DNA from: Watersipora subatra
Lineage: Eukaryota; Bryozoa; Gymnolaemata; Cheilostomatida; Watersiporidae
Length of the DNA: 64,000 nucleotides
Assembly: GCF_963576615.1 (NCBI RefSeq)
Contig: NC_088716.1
Coordinates: forward strand, 61,226,228-61,290,227
Reading direction: 5' to 3'
Shown here: in pieces, positions 11,421-24,014 of the stretch
How the letters are laid out: the number at the start of each line of letters is the position of its first letter
Numbering within the stretch: the stretch's first letter is position 1
Notes under the pieces: generated by a model
Database searches by the model: none
What the model was told of the DNA's origin: nothing
The model's input: only the letters and a program-made list of their open reading frames with translations
Program-made: the position numbers and the translations under genes

Positions 11421-11924
11421 TATATCAACAGCTTATAAGCTAACTTCAGAGCGACACATCGCCAAATGGACAGCTGTTATGTCTGTTCTGCTATGTTTGA
11501 GGGTTAGTCTTGTGACCACTCAGGTCTTCCAGGCAAGTGGTATAATTATTAAATTTTACGCTTGAAATTGCTGGTAAAATGAAGCCTGCTTGTACATGTA
11601 ACAGGTTATAAGAATACATAATATTATATTCAACTGATTTTAGGAATACATAATGTATTATCTAACAGGTTATAAAAATAAGTACATGTATTAGCTTCTT
11701 TCCAATCTTTTCCACTAAATGACATCAAATTATCTGGATTGTCAAAACTTTATTTTAGACAAATGTGCATAATAAACCAATCCCTTTTTAATTGTTTCAA
11801 TTTAATCAAGTATGCAGTATTACGATTCACACAGGCTGATACATAATTCCACACAAAAACAAGGCACACTAAAAAGGGACGTCTCCTTCATAATAGTAGC
11901 CACTAAACTACTCATTTAACAAGG
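11421..11924. other. Interval without recognisable features
   Basis: I see no gene here. A loose repeat around ACAGGTTATAARAATA occurs two or three times between 11600 and 11690. Confidence 0.4.
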
Positions 11925-12306
11925 AAACATGCCAGCTTCGTTAGAGACGGTGTGTACTTGTCAATCAAGTAGGAGACATGCCAGCTTTGTTAGAGACGGT
12001 GTGTACTTGTCAATCAAGTAGGAGATATGCTAGCTTTGTTAGAGACGGTGTGTACTTGTCAATCAAGTAGGAGACATGCCAGCTTTGTTAGAGACGGTGG
12101 GTACTTGTCAATCAAGTAGGAGACATGCCAGCTTTGTTAGAGACGGTGTGTACTTGTCAATCAAGTAGGAGATATGCCAGCTTTGTTAGAGACGGTGTGT
12201 ACTTGTCAATCAAGTAGGAGACATGCTACCTTTTTAGAGATGCGGGTACTTGTCAATCAAGTAGGAAACTGGCAGCGTTGTTAGAGACACGGGTACTTGT
12301 CAATCA
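11925..12306. repeat. 49-bp minisatellite, about 8 copies
   Basis: The unit TTAGAGACGGTGTGTACTTG plus TCAATCAAGTAGGAGACATGCCAGCTTTG repeats with starts near 11941, 11990, 12039, 12088, 12137 and 12186. Two diverged copies follow to 12306. The period is exactly 49 bp in the core. It lies directly downstream of the stop codon of the unknown minus-strand gene and may be within its 3' UTR. Confidence 0.9.
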
Positions 12307-12329
12307 ATTCTTCCAGAACTACCTCAAGT

Positions 12330-15300
12330 CTACCGCAAAGTATTTTCTTCACGGGGCTTGAGATTACCTGTGGCTTGTGTGTGAGGTTGAACTTGACCGA
12401 GGGAACCAAGACCTGAGTCTGGTTGATGCGCTGTTTGTCTCCTCTGTTCCAAACCTTGCATATTTGCAGAATTAGTAGAATTGCGGGGCATTGAGTTAGG
12501 ATTTAATGGAAACCTTTGGCTTGTCGAAAGTGAAAACGACAAGTCCAAATTATCATCATCACCCGTGCTTCCGACTCTTTTGAGGTGTAGCGTTCTTCCT
12601 CCACTTATTTCATTGCTACTTTCCTCTTCTCCCAGTGGCCTCAAGTTTCTCACACTTTTATGATGAATTTCTGCAAGCTCATTTATAGCTTGGTGCAGAA
12701 CAACCGCTTGATACATAGGGATACTTCCATCCTCTATCGTGTTTATGGATTCACCGATGAGCTTACCAAATCTGTAAAACTGCCCATTTCTTGAGTCAAT
12801 CACATAGACTATTTTTCCACTTTCTCCTCTGTAGAGAGGCCTAAAATGCAACATTAAGCATTGCAAAGCATTTTTTAAAAACATGCTTTTAAATGAGACC
12901 CTTCATTGGTTGGTGGCTTCAGAGAAATTCTAAGCTCTTACTGTAAAGACAGCTGCCAATTGGCCAATGTCCTGAAAGCTGACATTGTTTACCTAAAAAT
13001 CTTGGGAGTGATAACCTTTCAATTTTCTTACCTATATATACTGTTTCAAATGAGGCGCTGAAGCTAGTTGTCTTCTCACCCTTCAATCTATGTCAAGGCA
13101 AGAGTTTGAAGGGCTTTTTACCAGCAAATAGGATGTTCAATATTTTCCTTATATAGAGTTGGAATGAGACAGGTTTTTTAAGTTCAAGACCAGACTCGAG
13201 ACACTGTCTTGTAAAAATTCGAAGCTCAAGACACGAGACAGTAAAATAATGAGCATTTGGTGCTGATTTTACTACACAAGGACTAGCACACTTGATATAT
13301 AAAATTGAGAAAACCTTTTTTTGAATTGAATTTATTTCTGGTGTAAACAATTTAAACACAACCTTTTAATAGCAGTATGCATGTATGTTTTGTAAGCAAA
13401 AGTGACACAAACTGCTCTAAAATAGCGAAGTTGTATATTTCTAAGAGGTTTGAGCTTGATTGATAATAATTATTATAAACATATTGCTTTGTACATGTAT
13501 AGTTTTTCCATTTATTGAATAGCTTTTAATTTATATTGTAATAAAATGTGTAATGAAACCGATAGCCGCCGATCTACAAAGAAGTACCGCAACTAAAAGA
13601 ACACACGATAACACTTTCATTCTTATTGTTTTATTTATGTTAAGTTTTGTTTGTGTATTAACTGTAGTATGTGGATTATATTTAAATTGTACTTATGAAA
13701 TTATATGAATTACTGTACATATTTTTATATTGAGCTAACGATAATTTCATTGTTACACAGACTATGGTCGACACGGCCTTTAGTTCATTTCTCCGTGTCT
13801 GGCAAGTTTTACCTGCAATTGGTTGCATATAAAAGAAGCCCGAATTTTATGAAGGGCAGTTGGTGTTTGGACACGATACAATAAAATACAGATATTTTAC
13901 CCGCAACAGTCTTATTTATTAAACCTGATTATCCGGAGGGTAATTGGATATGACTCGGTATCTGTCTGCCACAGAACCGGACTACAATATACTAACAGGG
14001 CCGTTGTCCGGACTACATGATTAGAATCGGTGGCAAACATTATCAACAACAACAGGTAGTAACGGACTAGGCATAACATTAAAGGCAGTTGCCCGCAACC
14101 CATTACAATAATTATATGAAGTTGTTGTTACTGCAAGAAGCCATGTTTTAACAGCTGTGCCCAGGCGCTTTAGTTCTATTTCCTGTGTCGAGTTTGGCAA
14201 TATTTAAGTCAAGAGGAGATCGATCTGAGTCGAGACAGGTCGATACTCGCGATGTCTCGTGTCTCGTTCCACCTCTGCCCTTATATCATGAATGAAAAGT
14301 GCAAAACATGAGTTTATTTCATAATCAAGTATGTTGAGTTTAATAAATACTCTAACCAACATTTAAAAAAACACGGCATGTTTAGCTTGGCACACTTCAG
14401 GCCACTGATAGCTTGGACAGAGAGCTAAAATATCACAGGGAAAACTGTGGTTCTTAAATATTTTGATTTGACAATCACTAGAAATAGTAAATATGAATCT
14501 AACCCATCGGTGGTGATGAACAAAATGTGATGAAGTTGGATTTGTCTATCTTCACTTTTCAGTTTGCGATCTTTGCCCAGAGGCTGTAATGGGAAGACCA
14601 TGAAGCCCCTCCTTTCACCAACCACAATGCGTACCCTGGCTCTGCTCATTTTGTCAAGGTCTTGAGGATGCTGCAAAGGTATGATGGGACCAATCTTTAC
14701 ACCACTCTTGTGTGTGTTCAATGCCTCCAGCTCCGAGAAAGAAATGGTTTGCTGATTTGGATTACGCAGTTCGCGTTCGGAAATCTCCATTAAGACAGCA
14801 TCAGCAAGGAAATCATTTGGTTTTTCAAAATTGTTTTTACCAGCATCTGTAGGATAGTGTCGATAAGCAAACAGGGCTGGAGATGGGTTTAAACTGAGAA
14901 ATTTAAAGGGGTAATGCCATTGCAGACGATACTTTGTATAAAAACTTCTACTCGCTAGGTCTTGCTGTATTCGAGTGACGGTGTCATCCGAAGCGGTAGG
15001 CCGACAAAGCTTTTCACAGTCATCACTCTCAAGCAGAAAGTGGCTTGAGGTGAGAGCATAGAATGCTGTATAGGAGGCGTGCTCATTGACAGTGTTTTCT
15101 CCTTCCAAAATCAGCTCGCATGATGCAGATTCCACTACAACATATTTATTCGATTTGGGCTGATAGGTTAACTTTTTGACCCCGTAGTTTTTATTCTCTA
15201 TGTCCTCATATTCTTGGGTTCTCTGATCAGCGCGTTCCTCTTGCGTTCGCAAAGTGAATTTAGGGTGTCTTCTTTTTAATTCTCTCTCTAAAGATTTCTT

Positions 15301-16916
15301 AATTTCAACAGTTCCTTTACCGATCAGCCAGATCTCATGATGATTTACTAGCGATTGGTGCATCACTGCAGAAACATCCTGTCTTATGCACTCACTGTAA
15401 GTATTCAATAAACCAACAATTCATTCATGCCAACCTTGAATAATCTAACAAAGGTCATGTTCACTATTAAAGGTTCTGATAGGCCATGTTCAGGTAAAAC
15501 AGCCGGCTAACACCAGGTTGTTAAGCAGAGTATTTCATGTAGAATCACCATATTTTAGGTCATTTGAAACATCAGTTTAATTGTGCCTGACTAAAATATA
15601 CATGCATATTGGGCCACAGCTCAGTAAACAACTATGGTTTCTACCAGCCATTTGGTGTCATATAAAAAATTGTGCTGCCAAATATGCATTTACATTTTAG
15701 CAACTTGCAAGAAAACTGATGTATCATAAGACCTGAAATTATGTTTTTATACAAAAGACCCTGTTTAATAACCTGATGCTAGTACATCATTTAAACAGGA
15801 CTTTAAGTTATTTTAGTTCGCATTGTTAAGGAATTTGAGGCCACAGGCTACATTACTGAGCATACTGTCTGGCTCATCTAACAATCCTTCGTATTGGATG
15901 ATTGTCTACATATACGACTCATCAACAGCTTTACTTGAGACAGGCACGAGTTTCAGGGTATAGCAACTGCATTTCATCTTCTTATGGTTGTCTTTTCTAA
16001 CATAAATACTCTGTAAAAAGTATCACTAAATTTAAATACAATTTTATTTCATTGTGATGATTTAAATGGAGCTCACATCGGTATAATAAGTTACGCTACT
16101 ACATATTTTTGCATACATTATGATGCTGTATGTTGCATAATGCATACTTTACCATCTTATATACTTTATATCTATAAATATAAATCTCAGTGTTTGTCTG
16201 TCTGTCATTCTTGTGTCCAGCTATATTGATAAAATACATGAACACAAATTCTGCTTCGTATATACAGAAATTGAACTCCAGTTCTACAGACAAGTAAACT
16301 AACCACAAGGCTATGCTGTGCTTGCCATACTATGGAATAGTGTGCTCATACTTATGCAGCATTCATGAATATACTATTGGTTACTACTAGCATGCTTGGA
16401 GATCATGATTGCGTGAGAGATCATAACACATACACAACGATTATAAGCACAATCTTAAACACGGCTCTTACTATAGTAAATATTTAAAAAGCCTAAGTTA
16501 CTAGCTTAAGTTACTCAAATTTATTGGGTAAAAAACCTTAACCAATGGTAACTACATTACCTGCCACTGTCTATAAGATGTTTTTATTACTTGTGCAGTG
16601 CTAAGCACTCAGCTAGCTATAAATATATACTAAGATATAATATTGTAATTAAATGTTAAACACAGAGACTAAACTTACTCATCAATTAATGTTACCAGTT
16701 CTTCCGGGAGGCCATCGTATGAGTCGCTGAGGTCAGTTTGCAATGGGTAAGTTGTCCCACTGATGTTAATTATTACTTCTCCAATATTGGTCTTGACAGG
16801 AGTGGAGCTATCAGCTGTCTGTTCATCTGTGAGCTGGCTGAAGCTTTCCAAACAGTATGCTGGGGGGTTGTCAGCGGGATTGTTGTAGCAGTGAGCTTTG
16901 CCTTCGCTACTCCCTG
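12330..16916 (-). CDS. Unknown multi-exon protein, C-terminal part (three exons joined by phase)
   Basis: I could not identify this protein. Three exons fit together: 16916-16679 (acceptor TTGTTTAG, donor GA|GTAAGT), 15394-14504 (acceptor TACTTACAG, donor GG|GTTAGA) and 12840-12330 (acceptor GCATTTTAG, stop at 12330). Phases agree at both joins, giving about 545 residues without a stop. Exon 1 is acidic (NIGEVIINISGTTYPLQTDL). Exon 2 is an alpha/beta-looking region containing WLIGKGTVEIKKSLEREL and ARVRIVVGERRGFMVFPLQP. Across the last join it reads ITTDGPLYRGESGKIVYVID, and the C-terminal tail is Ser/Asn/Gln-rich and probably disordered. The 5' end is not found; a small exon ending at about 18692 fits by phase but is very uncertain. 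The exact start of the first exon could also be a few bases different. Confidence 0.6.
12885..14480. other. Intron sequence with possible old LTR-like insertion
   Basis: This is intron 2 of the unknown gene. An outer inverted similarity (GTTGGAATGAGACAGG near 13155 and TGTCTCGTTCCACC near 14265) brackets about 1.1 kb. Inside, a promoter-like GCATATAAAAGAAG (about 13828) and AATAAAATACAG (about 13880) are spaced as in an LTR, but no second LTR or coding part was found. I report it only as a possible solo-LTR or foldback insertion. Confidence 0.3.
16150..16325 (-). repeat. tRNA-derived SINE-like element
   Basis: On the minus strand a tRNA-like head reads GCATAGCCTTGTGGTTAGTT, followed by GGAGTTCAATTTC resembling a pol III B box. 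A tail follows with GACAGACAGACAAACACTGA and then TATA-rich sequence. The same head-to-tail order occurs at 26815-26985. No intact tRNA can be folded from it. Confidence 0.5.
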
Positions 16917-17152
16917 CTAAACAAGTAAGCGATTCTGCTAGGCAAGATTCTCGCGTCCGGTAACTTACATGTAGTTATTTTGACAGCAGTAGGGTGTATC
17001 TGGCCATAGAAAGATAAAAGAACTTTAACCATTGCTCTTTAAATGTAATATAACATTCATTTTAAAGTTTATTATATCCTATGGAAGCAACAAGATAGTA
17101 GTTTCATATTGCTTCTGACAATCTAATATATAAACCGCAATCGTTGTGTGTG

Positions 17153-17620
17153 TGTCCGCCTTATAGAGTACCGTACTTTTCGGACTATTAGCCGCAACTT
17201 TTTTCTGATGATTTGGGCCATGCGGCTTATATAAGGACGCGGCTATTCTGTGGTTTTCTCTTTCACCGCTAGGGCGCATTAATGAAAATCTCCAGTTGGT
17301 ACACGCCTCTATACATAACCTATTCAACATAGGAATAGACGATAAATACTGATATGCTAATATCGTATCTTTGGGAGTTGTCTTCTCGATATATCAAGTT
17401 ACCGATAGCTCCCGAATATTGGTGATGCAATAGATTATAGAGCGGTCTTTCCTTTTTCGATTCGGTCGTACGAAGCAAACTTAATCAATATGAGTAAGTA
17501 GTAAAATTACATAAATTAGTAGTAAATATTAGTGGTGAATTAAATAAAATTTACTACTCATTAAATAAATTAATGAGTAGTAAATTAAATCTAATAATGT
17601 TTACTGCCAGCGTGTACCGG
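17153..17620 (+). repeat. Inverted-repeat module A, left arm
   Basis: It pairs with 22340-22797 over its whole length with scattered mismatches. Both outer ends share TCCGCYTTATAGAGTACC and both contain CGGCTTATATAAGG. A short hairpin built on ACTACTCATTAA lies near 17548-17583. Confidence 0.75.
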
Positions 17621-18240
17621 GAAAGTGACGTGAACATTTGTTTCTTGCAACCACTGGAAAAACGCGGTTCTCTATATAGTAGATAGCTGTAATTGAACAT
17701 AAGACGGAGTCTAAACATTCTGAACAATAGATAGTTGCGGAGGTTGACTCACAACATTCATAGGAAGAGGAGTCGTAAATAACCTTGATTTATGGGCAGC
17801 AACCACGTCAACATGAACTGTGTAATTTAGCTAAAGTTAGAAAGTTGAGGTAGTCTAGAATCTTGATATTTTACCAAACGACATCATCAGTCTAACTCAT
17901 CATCTTTTGTACCTTTTTGTCTCAGGCTAGAACTTCCAGGTTTAAGGAAAGATCCAATAAGATTGTTACACGCTGGCAGAGCGTCTCTAACTAGCCTGAG
18001 GTGGGAGATTCGGAGGACAAAAAGGTATTCTTTTGGAGTCCAGGTTTCCAACCTGGTGGACGCACTGGGATCGAGATCAACTCAAGAACGCTATTTGAAT
18101 TATAGGAAATTTGAACTCAAGGTACTTTGAATTATTACATTGATTGCATTTATCAGTAGTGTGATTGATTGAGATAACTACGCCAGATTTGATATAGTGT
18201 TGTTATAGCAATGCCTTAGTTATAAAAACAGTAAAATGGG
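17620..18240 (+). repeat. Inverted-repeat module B, left arm
   Basis: It pairs with 20400-21020. Shared landmarks include CGCTGGCAGAGCGTCTCTAA, AAAAGGTATTCTTTTGGAGT and TGATATAGTGTTGTTATAGC. The partner is separated by the Helitron-like fragment and module D. Confidence 0.75.
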
Positions 18241-18249
18241 CTATAACAA

Positions 18250-18475
18250 TATCGTAGACTAGCTTCATTACCAGGGTTCGGGAACAGATTTACGTAAAGC
18301 AATAGTTTTATTGAGAGTTGCCTTTCATACTGTAAAACAACTCCAAATATGCAATCTACTGAAATTTTTGTGCTGATCTGACTGCATACGCATATGCAAT
18401 CGTACATGTTAATAATGTTGGAGAGACCAATGGAAATATGCGATGTGTTTTACAGCTAGTCTACAATGTATCGGT
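18250..18475 (+). repeat. Inverted-repeat module E, left copy
   Basis: It matches 24515-24715 in reverse complement, sharing TTGAGAGTTG (reading into the CTTTCATACTGTAAAACAAC core) and GTGTTTTACAGCTA. The partner lies outside the A-D foldback, so E is a separate dispersed family or marks a wider rearrangement. Confidence 0.65.
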
Positions 18476-18777
18476 CTCGAACCACCCAAATCGGAATTGT
18501 CCTAATTTTGTACACAGAACTGATGATGAAATTGACATTGCTAGGCAGACTAAAGTTCTTCAAATTGGCAGTATTGAAAAGTTTTACAAATTTTAAAAAA
18601 TTCTAAAAAATATTTTGCTATTGCACTGCTAAGCTATCGCCAGCATTTATTGCATTGAGACTTCTACATGTTTAAACACTAATCATGACTCACCAGCTTT
18701 TCGTCTATAGCCTGGGTTTTGACATGGTATATACAAACTGTGCAGCAGTAATGTGGTTGCGTTGATAAAATTTATTA

Positions 18778-19443
18778 TCAATAAAATCTACTATACAAAT
18801 ACATATATGGCCTTTTGCCTTTCCAACATAAGGCATTACATTTGGAGCATTTTTGGACATTTGTTCCATAGAAAAATTCGGCCCTATACTGTGTTGCAGG
18901 ACTGTAGTCAAGTGCGAAGTTTTCTGCCCATACACGGTGCTTGGTAGCAGCTGCTGTAGTTAGTGCATCTTGCTGTTGTTGCCGTTTCATCTGCTCTGAA
19001 AATTCAGCTTGCCGAGCAGCTGTTGTAGCTAGTGCATCATGTTCTTGTCGCCGCCGTATCTGCTCAGAGGTTTCCGCATGTCTGGCCGATGTAGCGGCTG
19101 CTCTGATCAGTTTGAGTCGCTGCTGGGTAGGCTCAGCAGTCTCTGCACTTTTAGCAGCTGCAGCATCTATTCTGGCCTGCTCTCGATGTACCTGTGTTTG
19201 CTCTGCAGTTTCTGCACTTCTAGCATATGCAGTAGCTATTCTGTTTTGTTGTAGGCGTAGCTGTGTTTACTCTGCAGTTTCTGCACTTCTAGCAGCTGCA
19301 GTAGCAGTTCTGTTTCATTGTGGGCGTAGCTGTGTTTGCTCTGCAGTTTCTGCTCGTCTAGCTGCTGCTTTGCGAATTCGGTCTCTTTCTCTACGGGAAC
19401 CAATCTGTTCTTGCGTTTGGCCAGTAGGCTTTTTGGGAGGCAT
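18778..19443 (-). pseudogene. Helitron-type helicase N-terminal fragment with two stops
   Basis: From ATG at 19443 a single frame of 222 codons runs to TGA at 18778. It is interrupted by TGA (19317-19315) and TAA (19269-19267). It consists of about six repeats of roughly 23 residues of the form ARSAETAEQTQLRxQQNR, then an FFYGTNVQKCSKCNALCW-type Cys pair. That order matches the N-terminal part of Helitron-encoded or PIF1-linked helicase-like proteins of invertebrates. The Rep and helicase domains are missing. The overlapping plus-strand open frame (18941-19708) is its antisense shadow. The assignment rests on memory of the repeat style, not on a search. Confidence 0.5.
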
Positions 19444-19544
19444 TGTACTGCTTCAAGCGTTTCTAAAAGTGAATGAGATGGTGTACTTTTTTGTTATATA
19501 CGCTGTTCGCTTTCATCTCACCGTCGCTTATTGCATCGCTCAGA

Positions 19545-19885
19545 GTGCCCGTGCAAGTAGTGTAGCAGCTGTAGTATTTGTAGCTAGAAGAAAAAGTAAA
19601 AGTAAGTCAGCTGCGGAAGGTAATGAACATGTTTACTATCACGAACAGTGGCAAATCCAACTTTTTAAAGTAGTGGATGCGTGGCAATTCATAGACATAC
19701 AACATTGAATGAGAAGTGTTTACCTTTTTGAAGTAGAAATTTAGTAGGTAAAACTCAGTAGCAGTACCCGTGCAAGTTCTGTAATTCTGTGGTACTCGTA
19801 GCTGGAAAAAAAGTAAAAGTAACTCAGCTGCGGAAGGAACTGAACATATTTACTATCACAAACAGTGGCAAATTCAACGTTTTTA
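19545..19885. repeat. Direct duplication of about 115 bp
   Basis: 19545-19660 and 19763-19885 share GCCCGTGCAAGT, AAAGTAAAAGTAA and CAGCTGCGGAAGG and end in CAAMGTTTTTAA-like sequence. They lie about 215 bp apart, upstream of the Helitron-like fragment on the minus strand. Confidence 0.65.
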
Positions 19886-20399
19886 ACCCTTTCACTGAAG
19901 TAGACTCATTTATGCGTTTTCTATGGTCGACCGCTGTAGACGCATATTTGCGACTTTCCCAGCAATTGCTAGTAACTGAATTTTATTATTCGTTGAAGAC
20001 ATAACCAATGATCTTTAGGGCATTTATAGTAGTGACAATGTTGTCCAAAGATTTCTCTATAAAATTAGCCTAAAATTTAATTTTAATATTATGGTTGAAT
20101 TTCCAACTTAAAAACAAACAGTTTAATTACAATTTAAAACAAATAATTACTCTTGTTGATGACATTATAGCCAATTCAGATTTTTGTGATTACACAGAAA
20201 TAGCAAATAGCAATAAAATAGAAATAGCAGCACTGACTCTGATGGTGATGAAAGTATTGGTTTTGTAAAAATAAGGAACATTGTAGGGGATCGCTTCGTA
20301 GCCTCACATTGCTTTATCAATGCACAAAGTATACATACAATAAATCTTTTGAATAGCAGAGTTTTGTTAACATATTGGCAAAATCTACGATATTGTTAT

Positions 20400-21020
20400 A
20401 GCTCCTTTTACTGCTTTTACAAGTAAGGCAATGCTATAACAACACTATATCAAACCTAGCGTAGCTATCTCAATCAATCACGTTACTGATAAACACAGTC
20501 AATGTAATAATTCCAAGTACCTTGAGTTCAAATTTTCTATAATTCCAATAGCGTTCTTGAGTTGATCTCGATATCACCGCGTCCACCACATTGGAAATCC
20601 AAACTCCAAAAGAATACCTTTTTGTCCTCCGAATCTCCCAAATCAGCTTAGTTAGAGACGCTCTGCCAGCGTGTAACAATCTTATTGGATCTGTCCTTAA
20701 ACCTGGAAGTTCTAGTCTGAGACGCAAAGGTAGAAAAGATGTGGAGTTATACTGATGATGCCGTTTGGTAGAATATCAAGATTCTAGACTACCTCCGCTT
20801 TCTAACTTTAGTTTAGTTCGACGTAGTTGCAGGCCATAAATCAATGTTATAGACGGTTCCTCTTACTATTAATGTTGTGAGTCAACCTTGGCAACATTCT
20901 ATTGTTCAGGATATATAGACTCCGTCTTATGTTCAATTTCAGCTATCTACTATATAGAGAACAGCGTTTTTCCAGTGGTTGCAAGAAACAAATGTTCACA
21001 TGACCTTCCCGGTACACGTT
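20400..21020 (-). repeat. Inverted-repeat module B, right arm
   Basis: This is the reverse-complement partner of 17620-18240. The frame at 20470-20727 is part of the repeat and has no recognisable domain, so it is not called as a gene. Confidence 0.75.
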
Positions 21021-21024
21021 AGCC

Positions 21025-22340
21025 TGTCTTGACAAACTGTTGTTTTTGCGGAGTTGTTCCCCCGTCGAGCTGGCAAGCAACACAACAGCTTGTCACAAGA
21101 CCTACTGCACCTGATGCATCAGCCGCACTGAAAGGGAGTTGTGCTCTTCCATCTATGCGGCTTGGCTGCGATGTTATGGCGGTCGCTCCATTGGTAATCA
21201 TAACAGATTTGGCGCAAAAATTTATGTAAAAAAAAGATTACAACGTCTAACCAAAGACCAGTCTATGTTGTAAACGTTAATAGAATTTGAGAATAAAATA
21301 AATAGAAAATAAAATCCATAAGAACAAATAAAACTGACTGATACAAAAATAGAAATAAAACTGGCTGAGCGCACAAATAACGACATGTATAGTCGTTGTT
21401 GTTGCCTAAGTTCTCAAGTTTTACTAAAGTTTACTACAGAAACTGGTCGCTGGTTAAGCGTTGTAATCTTGTTTTTTTGGAATTTTCTATTGGAAAGAAG
21501 CGCTAGGCATACCGTTTTACTACTTCTTTCACGCATTGCTGTTATTGGACCGTGTGGTTAAAAGAACTTTCGCGAGTAAATATGCATGTGCGTTTTAGCC
21601 CGCCTTATGTTTTGTGGGTGTATTTTACCAGAGCCGTATAGTTTCACAGAATCCCGCGGCCAACAGAAGCGTATATAGGAGCTTGCTCGATTCCAAACAA
21701 ACAGGCTACACCTACTATTTTTATATAAGTTATAATGGAAAGGCTGCAACATTAATCAACAAAAACCTTTCCCATGGCAGTCGCTTTAAAATTGATTGTT
21801 GTATTATACACCATTTGAAAGAGGAAAAAATTCCCTACAAGAAACTACAAATAATTTTTTTGACAAAAGTAAAGTAAATGGGAAAAAGTGAGATATTGAG
21901 AGCGAGGTAAGAATATTCCATTGTAGATCAGTATGTCGATCAGGTTTGTTTTGAGACAAGCGTTTTTGTTTCCGGTGTTGAATGCGGGACTGAAAAACCA
22001 TACACTAATGTAGTAGCCACGTGCAATTGCTGTGTTACAAGCTTTAGCTAATCACGATCAAGCCCACAATTGATCTAAAACTGGTGTGCCTAGTGCATTC
22101 TTCCGATAGAAAACTCCAATTTTTTTCTACATAAATTTTTGCGCTAAATCCGTTATGATTACCAATGGAGAGACCGCCATTACATCGCAGCCAAGCCCCA
22201 TAGACGGAAGAGAACAACTCCCACTCAGTGCAGCTGATGCATCAGGTGCAGTACGTCTTGTGACAAGCTGCTGTGTTGCTCGCCCGCTCGATGGGGGAAC
22301 AACTTCGCAAAAACAACAGTTTGTCAAGACAGGCTAGGTA
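21025..22340. repeat. Inverted-repeat module C with about 0.6-0.9 kb core
   Basis: The arms 21025-21240 and 22125-22340 are near-perfect reverse complements, which is why almost the same 60-66 codon frames appear on opposite strands. After an insertion on the left, the symmetry continues at 21475-21515 with 22083-22122. The core 21545-22010 is single-copy here and has no recognisable gene. Confidence 0.8.
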
Positions 22341-22797
22341 CACATTGGCAGTAAATATTAATTGGATGTCATTTACTACTCATTAATTTATTTAATGAGT
22401 AGTAAACTTTATTTAATTTACTACTAATATTTACTACTAGTTTGTTTTTACTACTTACTCATAATAATTAAGTTTGCTTTGTACGAACGAATCAAAAAAG
22501 AAAAGACCGCTTTATAATCTATTTATACTACTCATATTCAGGAGTTATCGTTAACTCGATATATCGAGAAGACAACTCCAAAAAATATGATATTTTTAGC
22601 ATACTATTTATTCCTACGATGAATAGTAAGTTATGTATAGAGGCGTGTACTAACCAGAGATTCCAGTTAATGCACCCTCGTGGTGAAAGAAAAGACCACA
22701 GATTAGCCGCGCCCTTATATAAGCCGCATCGCTCACAAACCATCAGAAAAAAGTAGCGGTTAATAGTCCAAAAAGTATGGTACTCTATAAAGCGGAC
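22340..22797 (-). repeat. Inverted-repeat module A, right arm
   Basis: This is the reverse-complement partner of 17153-17620, including the ACTACTCATTAA hairpin (22372-22405) and the outer end TACTCTATAAAGCGGA. Beyond it lies a GACAGACAGATAG run similar to the tail of the local SINE family. Confidence 0.75.
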
Positions 22798-23225
22798 AGA
22801 CAGATAGAAAGATAGGTAGACAAATATACAGACAACAATTGCCGTTTATATAGTAGATTTTGCCAACATGTTAACAAGCACTGCTATGCAAAAAATTCGT
22901 TGTATCTATACTCTGTGCATTGATAAAGCGATGTGAGGCTACGAAGCAATCTCCTACAATGTTCCTTATTCTTACAAAACCAATACTTTCACCACCATCA
23001 GAGTCAAATTTGAATCGGCTATAATGTCATCAACATAAGTAATGATTTGTTTTAAACTGTAATTAAACTGTTTGTTTTAAAGTTGGAAATTCTCAACCCA
23101 AATATTAAAATTAAATTTTAGGCTAATTTTATAGAAAAATATTCGGACAAAACTGTCACTACCATAAAAGCCCTAAAGATCATTGGTTATGTTGTCAACG
23201 AATAAAATTCAGTTACTAGCAATAT

Positions 23226-24014
23226 ATATATAGATATATAAATTTAATTTTTATTATTACATTTATAAACTTCTTATAACTTTTGAAGTTTATAATATAA
23301 GTTTTTTAAAGTTTGTTTCATCGTCGTTATTATTTCAACTTGCATTCTTTTAAACATAATTTGAGTATCGTGTTTGAAGCTTAAACATTATTCATTTTAC
23401 TATTACTGTTATTATTACTTGACAAATTTCCAATCTTTATTATTAACATTATTCTTTTATTCAACCATTTTTGGCTGACATTGTTCTAATAAAATTTCAA
23501 CTACAAAATATTACGATATTCTGTCATATTTTTTAGTATCGTCGTATTCAAAGAATTGATGGATAGCTTCTGGTGGAACAGCGACCTTTTTATACCCACA
23601 CCCTTTTATGCAAGAAATGCTACTATTAATTCAATATTCATAAATTTTATTTTGTTTTCTCAGTTCGTATTAATTGTATCATTACTGAATCATCTTTCAT
23701 TGTGATTGTTGCAAAACAGACTTAATTTAGCTATTACTTGCTAATTATTTTAAATTTACATCTAAACCTTTTACAATTGTTTGATTTTTTTAATTTATGA
23801 GACTGGCAGAAAATTTTTTTCTCATGTTATGAAGTTTGAAAGTTGTAGTTGTTTGAAAAAGTTTGAAAACCTTTACAGCTGTTTTATTTTCTCTCTTAAT
23901 TTATATCAACTCCACAAAACACTTCTTTCATGATATGTAGTTTGAAAGTTAGAATGGCAAATGTTATTATATGTTAAATACAAATCAACTTTCTGTCCAA
24001 AGACTTTTTTTTCT
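23226..24014. other. Very AT-rich interval
   Basis: There are no genes or recognisable repeats. Many homopolymer and TA runs are present. Confidence 0.4.

Larger units (their letters stand above)
17150..23225. repeat. Nested foldback / inverted-repeat cluster
   Basis: Four long inverted pairs are present: A 17153-17620 with 22340-22797; B 17620-18240 with 20400-21020; C 21025-21240 (resuming at 21475-21515) with 22083-22340; D 19970-20390 with 22855-23222. The order along the window is A, B, Helitron fragment, D, B', C, core, C', A', D'. Module A ends in GTACCGTACTTTTCGGACTA, like the termini of some hAT-type non-autonomous transposons. A 34-36 bp hairpin (TTTACTACTCATTAA...) lies inside A and A'. 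No transposase was found. The arrangement looks like a large foldback element later rearranged or invaded. Confidence 0.7.

Noticed and set aside
11925-12306. CRISPR-like regular array
   Set aside because: The repeats are head to tail without unique spacers, in an animal genome; it is a minisatellite.
18941-19708. A 255-codon plus-strand open frame rich in Cys, Ser and Ala
   Set aside because: It is the antisense of the Helitron-like repeat frame. The minus strand gives sensible repeated helices and a start codon context, the plus strand only low-complexity sequence.
20470-20727. An 85-codon minus-strand frame
   Set aside because: It lies inside foldback module B and is not kept open in the other arm.
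21019-22337. Paired 60-66 codon frames on both strands
   Set aside because: They are the same inverted-repeat sequence read twice, with no known domain.
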